64,000 nucleotides of DNA, taken from contig NZ_CP020694.1 in the NCBI RefSeq assembly GCF_003611275.1, positions 2,418,001 through 2,482,000 on the forward strand, given 5' to 3'. Shown one piece after another: positions 23,716 to 31,616 of this stretch. The notes under the pieces are model-generated. The model was not told where the DNA came from and made no database searches. It saw only the letters and a list, made by a program, of their open reading frames with translations. The position numbers and the translations under genes are program-made. The DNA is from Sulfitobacter sp. D7 (GTDB lineage: Bacteria > Pseudomonadota > Alphaproteobacteria > Rhodobacterales > Rhodobacteraceae). Each line of letters begins with the position of its first letter. Position 1 is the stretch's first letter.

Positions 23716-24302
23716 GCGTTCGGCTCCTGTTGCAAACGCCTCACCACAGGAAGGATATCTTCCTCAAGCGCGCGTCGATTGAACGGGCCGACATGTTTGT
23801 AAGCGATGCGCCCTTTGGCATCGATCACAAAGGTTTCCGGCACGCCGTAAACGCCCCAGTCAATCGCAGTCCGGCCAGAGCTGTCGGCACCGATCCGGTC
23901 ATAAGGATCGCCGAGTTCCGCAAGGAACCTGCGGGCGGCGGCGGGCTTGTCTTTGAGGTTGATGCCGTGGATCGGCACGCTGTCGGTTTGGGCCAGTTCC
24001 ACCAGTAGTGGCATCTCAACCCGACAAGGCACGCACCACGATGCCCAGACGTTCACAAGGGACACTTCACCGCGCAGATCAGCCGTCGATAGCCCCTTCC
24101 CGCGCCCTTCGATGGGCGGCAGATCAAACTCAGGAATATCCCGGCCGATCATCGTGCTGGGCAGGCTATCGTTGTTGTTGAACAGCCCCCAGAGGAACGC
24201 CGCCGCGATGGCCCCAAAGACCATCGCAGGCAGTGCCGCGATGAACAGCGACCACCGCGCTTGTGGACAGATTGGCTGTCCTTGCTCATGTCCCGCCCTC
24301 AT
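23712..24302 (-). CDS. CcmG/DsbE-like thioredoxin, 5' end apparently frameshifted
   Basis: The main frame encodes a membrane anchor ('SLFIAALPAMVFGAIAAAFL') and a CcmG/DsbE-type domain: 'RDIPEFDLPPIEG', the active site 'WASWCVPCRVEMP', and 'WGVYGVPETFVIDAKG'. CcmG-type proteins keep apocytochrome c thiols reduced for haem attachment. Upstream, the cytochrome c stop overlaps an ATG at 24289 (ATGA), as in the rest of this operon, and that ATG opens 'MSKDSQSVHKR' in another frame; one missing base near the tenth codon would join it to 'RWSLFIAAL'. In the present sequence the usable in-frame ATG is 24302. Either the gene starts there or it is disabled by a one-base deletion. Confidence 0.7.
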   Translation of the reverse strand: MRAGHEQGQPICPQARWSLFIAALPAMVFGAIAAAFLWGLFNNNDSLPSTMIGRDIPEFDLPPIEGRGKGLSTADLRGEVSLVNVWASWCVPCRVEMPLLVELAQTDSVPIHGINLKDKPAAARRFLAELGDPYDRIGADSSGRTAIDWGVYGVPETFVIDAKGRIAYKHVGPFNRRALEEDILPVVRRLQQEPNA

Positions 24303-24762
24303 CCTTGGCGGTGACTTCAGCCTGAAAGCCGCGCTCCCGCTCGGGCCAGGTGCTTTTGATATAGCCAAGGATGGCCGTGATCTCTGCATCGCGCAGGATG
24401 CCGTCGAACACCGGCATGTCGCTTTCATAACCCGGCACGACCGAAGCCAGCCCGTTCTTGGTAATGTCGAAAAGCTGCTGATCCGCATGGTGCCACGTAT
24501 GGCCCGTTTCATCATGCGGCGGCGCGGGCATGCGGCCAGTGTCGAGCCGCCTGCGCCAGTCCGGCTGGCCTTCGAGATCGGCGCCGTGGCAAGAGGCGCA
24601 GCTTTCGGCATAAAGCCCCGCGCCAAGCTCGATCATCTGTGCGTCCACGGGCACGCCGAGCACGGCGAGCGCCGGGGGGCTGTCCTCCTTCCCCCCGGCC
24701 CAGACAGCGACCGCCGCCGCGCCCGCGATGCCAATAGCGGCTGTCATAGCCATCCGGTTCAT
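24286..24762 (-). CDS. exported c-type cytochrome
   Basis: A 158-residue protein with an N-terminal hydrophobic signal or anchor (residues 4-22) and one haem motif 'CASCHG' near residue 55. A downstream Met in 'YESDMPVFDGIL' is the likely axial ligand, followed by the C-terminal helix 'AEITAILGYIKSTWPE'. Relatives are the small cytochromes found in copper-resistance clusters. It probably carries electrons in the periplasm. It overlaps both neighbours by ATGA. Confidence 0.88.
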   Translation of the reverse strand: MNRMAMTAAIGIAGAAAVAVWAGGKEDSPPALAVLGVPVDAQMIELGAGLYAESCASCHGADLEGQPDWRRRLDTGRMPAPPHDETGHTWHHADQQLFDITKNGLASVVPGYESDMPVFDGILRDAEITAILGYIKSTWPERERGFQAEVTAKDEGGT

Positions 24763-24905
24763 GCGGGCTGCCGTAGGTATTTGACCAAGGCCAGCGCGCC
24801 CAGCACCAGCACCGCCAGCACCAAGAGGAAGAGCACGCCACAGGCGATCATCATTCCGACCGACATCGGCCCATTCATCATAGTTCCGTTCATCATGTCT
24901 ATCAT
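24759..24905 (-). CDS. small methionine-rich membrane protein
   Basis: A protein of about 48 residues with a Met-rich head ('MIDMMNGTMMNGPMSVGMM') and one hydrophobic helix to the C-terminus. ATG 24905 is chosen because gagg precedes it at good spacing; ATG 24920, overlapping the DUF411 stop, is possible and adds five residues. The Met-rich head next to copper-related genes suggests metal contact, by inference only. It overlaps the cytochrome gene by ATGA. Confidence 0.6.
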   Translation of the reverse strand: MIDMMNGTMMNGPMSVGMMIACGVLFLLVLAVLVLGALALVKYLRQPA

Positions 24906-24912
24906 TCTATCC

Positions 24913-25407
24913 TCATTCATTTGAATACACGGCCACGCCGTCCTCACCGAAAGCGTAGGTTTTGAGCGTGCCGCTCTTGCCTGCCATGCCGGGCGCGTTC
25001 TGGGGCATACCGGGCAGCGTGATACCGGTGACCTCGGGGCGCTCGGATGTCAGACGCTGGATGATCTCAACAGGCACCAAACCGCTGACGTAGTAGCCGT
25101 CGACCTCGGCAAGGTGGCACCCCAACCCCTGTTCCGGCACGCCGACCTCGACCGAGCGTTTGTCGAAATCCCGGTCGTCGATGCGGGTCACGTGATAGCC
25201 GTTCTCTTCGGCATAGTCGGCATAGGCGTCGCAGCAGCCGCAGGACGGGTCGCGCCAGATGGTCATTTGCCGGTCCGCCGGGACGGTGCTTGCCACAGTG
25301 TCGGCGGGCGCCGTTTTGTCGTTTTCCGCCATGCCGAAGGTGGCGAAACCAATGATACCGGCGGCGGTCAGGGCCGCAGCCGCGCCGAGGGTCAATTTAC
25401 TGTTCAT
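24913..25407 (-). CDS. DUF411 (CopG-like) exported metal-binding protein
   Basis: The 164-residue protein has a signal peptide (residues 1-27) and the DUF411 domain. Its hallmarks are 'DPSCGCCDAYADY' near residue 53 and a further conserved Cys-His in 'GLGCHLAEVDGYYVSGLVP' near 95, then 'PGMPQNAPGM'. DUF411 proteins, including CopG, are periplasmic and linked to copper resistance. It is coupled to the BNR-repeat gene upstream by a four-base overlap. A second, diverged copy is at 27922-28389. Confidence 0.88.
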   Translation of the reverse strand: MNSKLTLGAAAALTAAGIIGFATFGMAENDKTAPADTVASTVPADRQMTIWRDPSCGCCDAYADYAEENGYHVTRIDDRDFDKRSVEVGVPEQGLGCHLAEVDGYYVSGLVPVEIIQRLTSERPEVTGITLPGMPQNAPGMAGKSGTLKTYAFGEDGVAVYSNE

Positions 25408-26351
25408 GTCTGGTCTCCGTGAGGGGTATTGAGGGGGTCAAAGGTCAGCCCACCATCGCGGCTGACCGAAAGAATGCCGTCGCGAACGGCGGCAAGATGC
25501 TGAGGGTCGACAGGATCGACAGCCAGCGCGTCGATCTTTCCCGGCGCGGCACGCGTCCAATTCACGCCTGCGTCTGTCGAGGTCCAAAGGCCAGTCGCCA
25601 GGCCAGCGTAAAGCCGTTCAGGCGCTTTGGGGGAGAGTGCCAAATGGGTGATCGGCAGGCCTTCGGGCAGAGGTTTGGCAGGCGGCGGCGTTTTACCCGC
25701 AGCCAGCGCATCCATCGCATCACCCGCGGTCACATCCTGCCACCGGCAAAAGCAATCCGGCACGCGGGTCAGCCCGGCGTCGGTCCCAGCATAGAGCCAG
25801 ATGCCGCCCATGCCAGTCGGATTGCCCACAGAGACGAGCGTCAACACCTCGCGTTCGGCCCCATCGAGATAAGGCCGGTCCATGACGAATTCCCAGCTTT
25901 CGCCCGCGTCTTTGCTGCGCCAAAGCCCGTCATCCGCAAGGGCGGCATAGAGCATATCTGGCTCAAGCGCGGCCTGGGTGAGCGCGGTGACGCGGGTTGC
26001 CGGCAGGCCCGCGCTGGCGTCTGCCCATGTGCGCCCCCCATCCCGGCTGCGCATAAGGCCGACAGGATCAACTGCCGCGAACAAAGTGCCCGGAGTCTCT
26101 GGATGGCTGGTGATCGCGGTGATTGATCGCTCCAACGACACATGCTGGATGTCGCTTGGGGCGGGCACGCGCCAAAGCTTGCGCTTTGAAGCCACAACAA
26201 GTGCATCGCCGTCATACTGAAGGGCGCGGATCGACTCCCCCGTTGTCGTTGCGAGGGAGACATGAGGTAGGATCAGCGTCGCCCCAACTGTGGCAAGCCC
26301 GCCGGACAGCACACGCCTGCGCGACATATCGCGCGGTGGATGAATAGACAT
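25404..26351 (-). CDS. Tat-exported BNR/sialidase-like repeat protein
   Basis: The 315-residue protein starts with a twin-arginine signal ('MSRRRVLSGGLATVGATL'). It has several Asp-box (BNR) repeats, 'SRDGGRTWADAS', 'SKDAGESWEF', 'STDAGVNWTR' and 'SRDGGLTF', giving a beta-propeller like those of sialidases and photosystem assembly factors. No catalytic residues of a glycosidase are evident. Similar proteins accompany DUF411 in metal clusters. It is the first gene of the six-gene minus-strand chain ending at 23200. Confidence 0.8.
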   Translation of the reverse strand: MSIHPPRDMSRRRVLSGGLATVGATLILPHVSLATTTGESIRALQYDGDALVVASKRKLWRVPAPSDIQHVSLERSITAITSHPETPGTLFAAVDPVGLMRSRDGGRTWADASAGLPATRVTALTQAALEPDMLYAALADDGLWRSKDAGESWEFVMDRPYLDGAEREVLTLVSVGNPTGMGGIWLYAGTDAGLTRVPDCFCRWQDVTAGDAMDALAAGKTPPPAKPLPEGLPITHLALSPKAPERLYAGLATGLWTSTDAGVNWTRAAPGKIDALAVDPVDPQHLAAVRDGILSVSRDGGLTFDPLNTPHGDQT

Positions 26352-26449
26352 AAAGGTCGTTCCCGAAAGTGACAGATAAGGTCGAGCGTGTCGCTGCGCA
26401 GTGGCAGCAAACGTCGCGAAACCGGGCCGTCACCCTTCGATGCGGCCGG

Positions 26450-26797
26450 TCAACTTAGGGAGGTGGTTCGCGGTGGGAAAGGGTCAGACCCGAGATCAAT
26501 CCCGGCGAGGCCAAGATCCCCGGGCACAGGCGCGAAGAAACGCTGCACGCTCTCGGGTTGGGACTGAAGCAACTGCGACATCACAAAGACAGATGCCGTG
26601 CAATCAATGTCGCACACCACCTCACCCTGATCTTCTTGCAAGCAAGCTGTGCAGCTATCGTCCTCCTCCATCGTCGCGGATGCGGTCAAACCTGACATCT
26701 GCAAGGACATGTTCGCCGCCGCCAAATCATGCGCCAATATGCCCGTCAAAAGAACGAGCGAGAGGCAGAATGTGGCAAGGCGAAGCAGCATGCGCAT
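26450..26797 (-). CDS. small secreted cysteine-containing protein
   Basis: A 115-residue protein with a signal peptide (about residues 1-28) and an acidic central segment with a CxxC pair (49 and 52) and a second pair (62 and 66), which could hold a metal or disulfides. I do not recognise a family; the layout recalls DUF2946-type proteins. ATG 26797 is chosen so that the signal peptide is N-terminal; an upstream in-frame extension looks non-coding. It precedes the BNR gene by about 100 bases. Confidence 0.55.
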   Translation of the reverse strand: MRMLLRLATFCLSLVLLTGILAHDLAAANMSLQMSGLTASATMEEDDSCTACLQEDQGEVVCDIDCTASVFVMSQLLQSQPESVQRFFAPVPGDLGLAGIDLGSDPFPPRTTSLS

Positions 26798-26910
26798 GGC
26801 ACTGATATAGGAACCCGATGCGGTGCTGTCGATCCCCTCACCAGAAAGTGAGGCTGAGCAAGACGCCGCAGGCCCGCAGATCGGCAAGACACAGCGTATT
26901 GCGATGCGCC

Positions 26911-27882
26911 TCAGCGGTCGTCGTGCGACGTCCCATCGTTGTGCTCAGCATCTGTGCCAGCGCGCGTCGGGCCGCCCTCATGCCCAAACAACGCGGCATC
27001 CTGATGGGCATTTGCGGAGGTTTCAAACTCAAGGCTTGAATGGGTGATGCCAAAGTCATCCGCGAGCATTTTCTTGACCGCTTGCTTCACAGCATCAAGG
27101 TCCCTCCAATCTTGCCCCTCCAACACCACATGGCAATCAAGCGCCACCTCATGCTCTTGCATCTGCCAAAGATGAACATGGTGCACGTCCCTGACGCCGG
27201 CGACCTTGGTCATCGCCTCAACCACTGCCTCTGCATCCATGTCGGGCGGGCTGCCCAGCATCAACATACGGATCGGACCTCCGATCTCAGTGAGTGCCAG
27301 ATAAAGGATATAAAGCGCGATACCGATGGTGATCGCCGGATCAACCCAACGCAGATCGTAAAGGATGATGAGTGTGCCGCCAATAATCACCGCGACCGAG
27401 GCCAGCGCGTCGGACAGGTTGTGCAAGAACAGCGCCCTGATGTTCACGCTACCCTTCTGCATCGAATAGGTCAGCAGCGCCGTCAGCGTATCGACTACCA
27501 GCGCGACAGCACCCAGAATGACCACCGTCCAACCTGCCACCTGAGGCGGATCAATCATGCGCATTCCGCCCTCGTAGATCAGATAGACCCCGACAAGAAT
27601 GAGCGTGGTGTAGTTGATCAAAGCGGCAACGATTTCGATCCGGCCATAGCCAAAGGTCATCCGCGCATCTGCCGGACGCCGGGCGATTTTGCGGGCGACA
27701 AAAGCGATGACCAATGAGGCCATGTCCGAAAAATTGTGCAGCGCGTCCGCGACTAGGGCGAGCGACCCCGCAAAGATCCCGCCCACGATCTGCGCCACCG
27801 TGAGAAGCGCATTCGCCCAGATGGCCAGTGATACTCTGCGATCCCCGCTTTCGGGGTCAATATGGGCGTGATCATGTGCCAT
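26911..27882 (-). CDS. cation diffusion facilitator (CzcD/ZitB-like efflux)
   Basis: The 323-residue transporter has six membrane helices and a cytoplasmic C-terminal domain. Metal-site motifs are 'DALHNFSDMASL' in helix 2 and 'LFLHNLSDALASV' in helix 5 (His/Asp sites). The N-terminus 'MAHDHAHIDPE' and the tail ('EHNDGTSHDDR') are His-rich, and the soluble domain reads 'VHHVHLWQMQEHEVALDCHVVLE'. It exports Zn, Co or similar divalent ions by proton antiport; the exact metal is not deducible. It is transcribed with the other metal genes on the minus strand. Confidence 0.93.
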   Translation of the reverse strand: MAHDHAHIDPESGDRRVSLAIWANALLTVAQIVGGIFAGSLALVADALHNFSDMASLVIAFVARKIARRPADARMTFGYGRIEIVAALINYTTLILVGVYLIYEGGMRMIDPPQVAGWTVVILGAVALVVDTLTALLTYSMQKGSVNIRALFLHNLSDALASVAVIIGGTLIILYDLRWVDPAITIGIALYILYLALTEIGGPIRMLMLGSPPDMDAEAVVEAMTKVAGVRDVHHVHLWQMQEHEVALDCHVVLEGQDWRDLDAVKQAVKKMLADDFGITHSSLEFETSANAHQDAALFGHEGGPTRAGTDAEHNDGTSHDDR

Positions 27883-27921
27883 CTGTGCTTCCTACCGGTT
27901 TGGGGTCAGAACCGCTGCGTT

Positions 27922-28389
27922 TTAGGCAGCTTCGTAGTGTGTGAAGACTTCGCTGCTGCCGTCACGGCCAATCAGATAGACATCATAGGCATCGCGCTCG
28001 CTCTCCGGTCCCATCCCCGGTGAGCCATAGGGCATCCCCGGCACAGCGAGGCCAATGGCATCCGGGCGCTCGGCCAGCAGTTTGCGGATATCGGCGGGCG
28101 GGACGTGACCTTCGATCATATAGCCCTCGATCTTTCCGGTGTGGCAGGAGGCCATATTTTGCGGGATGCCGTTGTCTTGCTTGTATTTGATCAAGAGCGT
28201 CCCCAAGCTGCGTTCCGTCGTCACGGCAAAACCCTCGTTCTCCAGAATCTCGATCCACGCTGAACAGCAGCCGCAGTTGGGATCTTTCATCACATGGATG
28301 GCGGGCTTTGCTTCGGCCCATGCGGCGAAGGGTGCGGCGGCGGCAAAGCTGGCGGAACAGGCCAGCAGGCTGCGTCGTGTGAGGGTCAT
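27922..28389 (-). CDS. DUF411 (CopG-like) exported metal-binding protein, second copy
   Basis: The 155-residue protein has a leader with an Arg pair ('MTLTRRSLLACSASFAAAAP') and the same motifs as the copy at 24913: 'DPNCGCCSAWIEI', 'MASCHTGKIEGYMIEGHVP' and 'PGMPYGSPGMG'. The start at 28389 fits a leader; a longer in-frame start adds an unlikely segment. Sequence divergence from the other copy argues for separate recruitment and not a recent duplication. It is upstream of the CDF gene, separated by 39 bases. Confidence 0.88.
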   Translation of the reverse strand: MTLTRRSLLACSASFAAAAPFAAWAEAKPAIHVMKDPNCGCCSAWIEILENEGFAVTTERSLGTLLIKYKQDNGIPQNMASCHTGKIEGYMIEGHVPPADIRKLLAERPDAIGLAVPGMPYGSPGMGPESERDAYDVYLIGRDGSSEVFTHYEAA

Positions 28390-28649
28390 GTGAAATCCTT
28401 CCAAAGGTTCAGGCTGTCGTTTCATCTGTTGCATGGGTTGTAGGGCGGCGGCGAGGTTCGGCCAACCGCTCAGCGGTAGTCGGCCGGAAAAACAGCAGCC
28501 GCAGGCCGTTCAGCGCCCCCGACACGGTTGCCCTGGTATCCGCCAAGATCGCGTTCCAATACGCGGACTTATCAATATCTTTTCCCTGGCAATTCGATCA
28601 GGCTTGTATGAGGGCCATTTTTTCCGGGCGGTTATGCGAAAGCTGGTGC

Positions 28650-29177
28650 TCATGCGGCGGCAGCCATATCCGAACCCTTCATAGCCACAGTTTGCAGGGC
28701 CTCTGCAGGCATCAATGCGTCATCCATCAAATCCTCAATGAACGTGCTCAGCAACTGCGTGCGTCCGGTGACCGAAGCCTTGCGATAGATCGCGTTTGTC
28801 TGCGCCTTGATTGTCCCTTCTGAGGTGCCGCGCAGTTCCGCAATGTCGCGGGTGCTTAGTCCTTTGACCAAAAAGACCGCGACGTCCCGCTCTGCGGGGG
28901 TCAGCCCCCAATCCGTGAAATGCTGCGTCATCACCAGCGAGAACTCCGAGGTGCATCTGCGCATCTTCTCTTCGGCCAGCCGCGCACGTTGCAGACTGGT
29001 CCTGAGGGCGATCCAGCCAAGGGCCACGCCGAGGTTCAGGCCGATGGCCAAGATCGTTTGCTGATACTCGTGGCTTTGCCAAATCAGAAAATCAGGCTCC
29101 AGTCCCATGGCGTCCAGCAGGAAGCAGATGGAGAAAAAGATCGCCAACGCAATGCTGGGCGTGGTTCTCCAGCACAA
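28650..29177 (-). CDS. membrane-anchored LuxR-type regulator, N-terminus cut by a gene junction
   Basis: The protein of about 175 residues has two hydrophobic segments (about 8-24 and 42-60), a coiled linker, and a LuxR helix-turn-helix: 'LTPAERDVAVFLVKGLSTRDIAELRGTSEGTIKAQTNAIYRKASV'. This architecture is common in Rhodobacterales. The only upstream start is a TTG inside csoR and no ribosome site is visible, so the true start may have been lost. It overlaps the csoR 3' end by 86 bases in another frame. A role in the metal cluster is possible but unsupported. Confidence 0.7.
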   Translation of the reverse strand: MCWRTTPSIALAIFFSICFLLDAMGLEPDFLIWQSHEYQQTILAIGLNLGVALGWIALRTSLQRARLAEEKMRRCTSEFSLVMTQHFTDWGLTPAERDVAVFLVKGLSTRDIAELRGTSEGTIKAQTNAIYRKASVTGRTQLLSTFIEDLMDDALMPAEALQTVAMKGSDMAAAA

Positions 29178-29331
29178 GCTTTTCGACGCCCAAAACGGCG
29201 GATCGGATGGCCGCAGTCTGTGCTAAGATGTCCATACAGTAGCGGTTGGCCTCAACCATTTTCGCGATGCCGCGCACTTGTCCTTCGAGCCGTGATAGGC
29301 GGTCCAGCGTCTTTTCCTTGTTAGCCTTCAT
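29092..29331 (-). CDS. csoR: CsoR-family copper-sensing repressor, C-terminus replaced
   Basis: Residues 1-63 are a good CsoR/DUF156 domain: 'KTLDRLSRLEGQVRGIAKMVEANRYC' and 'LENHAQHCVGD'. Cys32, His57 and Cys61 give the Cys-His-Cys set of copper(I) CsoR, in contrast to FrmR or RcnR. The last 16 residues ('LFLHLLPAGRHGTGA') do not fit the family; they are the neighbouring luxR DNA read in another frame, so the natural tail was lost at a junction. ATG 29331 follows ggag at eight bases. It is divergent from the DUF305 gene, with a likely operator between them. Confidence 0.8.
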   Translation of the reverse strand: MKANKEKTLDRLSRLEGQVRGIAKMVEANRYCMDILAQTAAIRSAVLGVEKLVLENHAQHCVGDLFLHLLPAGRHGTGA

Positions 29332-29373
29332 GAGGCGTCGCTCCATTTGAGATTTGTCGCCAATCGGAAAATT

Positions 29374-29388
29374 TACCCCATATGGGTA
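29374..29388. promoter_or_regulatory. candidate CsoR operator
   Basis: TACCC-CATAT-GGGTA lies in the 98-bp gap between the divergent csoR and DUF305 genes. CsoR-family operators are short GC tracts flanked by inverted T/A-rich arms, which this resembles. It would let CsoR control both itself and the DUF305-glutaredoxin pair. Confidence 0.55.
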
Positions 29389-29429
29389 TAAAACGAAGGC
29401 ACACATTGGCAATTTGGGAGGACAACACA

Positions 29430-29948
29430 ATGGATTCTAAGAATAAGCACGACGATAGCACAGGCAGCGGCTATGGTCTGTTCTTCGCGATGATCGGCAC
29501 TTCGACGATCGTGATGTACGGTCTGATGTATCTTAACACCTATGCGCTTGATCATGTATTCTACTCACAAACGCGGATGTGGATGGCCCTTTATATGGGC
29601 GGGGTAATGGCAATCATCATGCTCGCCTTCATGCTCGGCATGTATTCCAATCGAAAGACGAATTTTGCGATCTTCACTGGGGCTGCCATCGCCTTTGCGG
29701 CTGGCGTCTACTTGGTCCGGTCGCAAGATACGGTAGGCGACACCGCGTGGATGAAAGCCATGATCCCGCACCATTCAATCGCGATCCTGACCAGCGAACG
29801 CGCAAACCTGTCCGATCCGCGCGTGCGCGAGTTGGCCGACGCGATCATCAAGGCACAGCGCAGCGAGATCGAAGAGATGAAGCTTTATATCGAAGACATC
29901 GAAGCCAACGGGGATGCAGCGCCTGGCACGCCCCGCACCAAACCCTAA
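29430..29948 (+). CDS. DUF305 family protein with membrane anchor
   Basis: The 172-residue protein has three hydrophobic helices (about 14-36, 48-66, 74-92) and a DUF305 segment: 'WMKAMIPHHSIAILTSERANLSDPRVRELADAIIKAQRSEIEEMKLYI'. The His-His pair and Met are likely metal ligands. ATG 29430 follows a gggagga site. It is transcribed divergently from csoR and directly before the glutaredoxin-MauE fusion gene (16 bases), consistent with copper control. Confidence 0.88.
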   Translation: MDSKNKHDDSTGSGYGLFFAMIGTSTIVMYGLMYLNTYALDHVFYSQTRMWMALYMGGVMAIIMLAFMLGMYSNRKTNFAIFTGAAIAFAAGVYLVRSQDTVGDTAWMKAMIPHHSIAILTSERANLSDPRVRELADAIIKAQRSEIEEMKLYIEDIEANGDAAPGTPRTKP

Positions 29949-29964
29949 GATAAAGGAGCATATC

Positions 29965-30753
29965 ATGCCCAGAGACACCCGCGATGTGGCCGACGTAACA
30001 TCTAACCCAGCCGCATCCGCGACAGGGAAAACCGCCGTGCTCTACCGCATGGCCCTGCCAAACCACCTGTGCCCGTCAGGGCAGAAGGCGCGATGGCTCT
30101 TGGAGCGCAAAGGCTACGAGGTCGATGACCGCCTGTTCCGCGCGCGGTCCGAAGTCGACGCGTTCAAGGCGCAATACGATGTTCCCACAACGCCACAAGT
30201 TTGGATCGAAGGGAGACGCATCGGGGGCTATGACGCCCTGCGCCAGGAACTTACCGACTATGCCCCTGCGGCGACCACCTACAAACCGGTGATCTATCTC
30301 TTTGCCGTAGCTGCGGCGACTGCACTTGCTCTGTCCATCGGCTTTCTCGGCGCGATCACGTGGCAGACGCTCGGTTGGTTCATTTCGGTCTCGATGATCC
30401 TACTGGGGATGCAGAAGCTGCGTGATATTGAAAGCTTTACGACGATGTTCCTCAACTACGACCTGCTGGCACGCAAATGGGTGCCATATGCCTACGTTTA
30501 TCCATGGGTTGAAACCGGGGCGGGCGTCTTGATGACCGGGATGTTGCTAACCTCAATTGCCGCCCCAGCCGCACTCTTCATAGCCACGGTTGGCGCAGTA
30601 AGCGTGTTCAAGGCCGTCTACATCGACAAGCGCGAGTTAAAATGCGCCTGCGTTGGCGGCAATTCGAACGTGCCTCTCGGATTTGTGAGCCTGTCCGAAA
30701 ATCTGATGATGATGGGCATGGCCACCGTGATGTTGGCCAAGATGTTTACCTGA
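29965..30753 (+). CDS. glutaredoxin-MauE fusion membrane protein
   Basis: Residues about 20-100 form a glutaredoxin-like domain with a single-cysteine site ('NHLCPSGQKARWLLERKGYEV') and the cis-proline loop 'VPTTPQVWIEGRRIGGYDAL'. From about 110 on there are four membrane helices of MauE/DoxX type, and a 'CACVGG' pair near residue 225. MauE-like proteins pass reducing power across the membrane. ATG 29965 follows aaaggag. It is likely co-transcribed with the DUF305 gene and supplies thiols to the exported metal proteins; that link is inference. Confidence 0.85.
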   Translation: MPRDTRDVADVTSNPAASATGKTAVLYRMALPNHLCPSGQKARWLLERKGYEVDDRLFRARSEVDAFKAQYDVPTTPQVWIEGRRIGGYDALRQELTDYAPAATTYKPVIYLFAVAAATALALSIGFLGAITWQTLGWFISVSMILLGMQKLRDIESFTTMFLNYDLLARKWVPYAYVYPWVETGAGVLMTGMLLTSIAAPAALFIATVGAVSVFKAVYIDKRELKCACVGGNSNVPLGFVSLSENLMMMGMATVMLAKMFT

Positions 30754-31616
30754 AGATCGGGCGCAGCATCTTGCGCTTAGCACGAGTTCGCAGGGCGGAA
30801 ATGGTCAACTGAAGCAAACGTGCATGGCACAAGTGCTTGTCTCAGCTTTGTTCGCATAGCTGCCGTTCGCGTGTTTTGCGGCGAACGGCGGCTCTCCGCC
30901 CTTATCACCGGAGTCTTCGCAGTCGCAGCGGAAACCGAGCTCCTGAAACCTGAAAACCATCTTCGAGCTGACGTTCAGCCGTGGTCCACCTCGAATTTAA
31001 CCCATTGTTTTCCATCACCCAGATTCTAAGTGCCCGTGGTCCACCCTATCCCTTATTTTCTTGGTCTGAACCGGGTTTATGGGAGCCCCCTACGGGCTGC
31101 CACTTATCTTCTACGAATTAATGCTTCAATGACCGCTCCGGGCACTGGTTGTCCGACGAGGTTCTGGCTGCGGGTCACTCCGCGATAGACGGGCCTTCTC
31201 GAGCCAGTCCAAGCATGACTCGGCAAGCCCCTCACAATCAAGCTCCTGAACATATTGAGCGGACGCCTATAGTCGGAGGGAAACAGGTGGGGAGCGATCT
31301 TGCACAGGTTGGCACCAGACCGGGTGGGGCGCGCTTTGCGAACGCCATGTAGCAACAGAAAGCTCAGTTCGATTTGCGCTTCCCGGCTTTCCCCAATAAC
31401 TTTCACAGCACATGTCAAACCGCGCTGCACGCCCCATAGATGGGCTACAGAGCTTACTGACGGCAAGAGTAGCATCAGGCTAATCCCCCACGCCAGTTCT
31501 TCGGGGAGAGGCGGCTATGCAGCACGTATCGGCTCTAAGCGCCAATCCTACGGATCAATCAACGCAACGTCATCGTTCCATAACCCGACCGTAGACGTCA
31601 CCCGCGTGACCCTACC
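30754..31616. other. right island edge and gap before the secretion genes
   Basis: These 863 bases contain the second copy of the 19-bp tRNA sequence (31087-31105). Left of it I see no gene. Right of it is a minus-strand open frame of 123 codons (31104-31475) without recognisable features, which I do not call. The stretch 31480-31616 is the downstream flank of gspD. Confidence 0.5.
31087..31105. other. attR: second copy of the tRNA-Glu 3' end
   Basis: Exact copy of 3738-3756 (cccctacgggctgccactt) without a tRNA body upstream. It marks the right end of the island. Confidence 0.75.

Larger units (their letters stand above)
3738..31105. mobile_element. genomic island integrated at tRNA-Glu (about 27.3 kb)
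   Basis: The 19-bp sequence cccctacgggctgccactt occurs at the 3' end of tRNA-Glu (3738-3756) and again at 31087-31105, where no tRNA body precedes it. This is the attL/attR arrangement left when an integrase inserts an element at a tRNA 3' end. Everything between is accessory: a restriction-modification pair, a phage terminase gene, two IS3-family elements, an IS21-type fragment, a complex I-like operon and a metal/thiol cluster. Base composition differs from the flanks, clearly AT-richer over about 3760-7960. The interior is patchwork, so the island was probably built in several steps. No integrase or excisionase is recognisable. Confidence 0.75.

Noticed and set aside
31104..31475. 123-codon minus-strand open frame at the right island edge, considered as integrase remnant or hypothetical gene
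   Set aside because: No recombinase motif, no ribosome site and no family likeness; coding is not supported.
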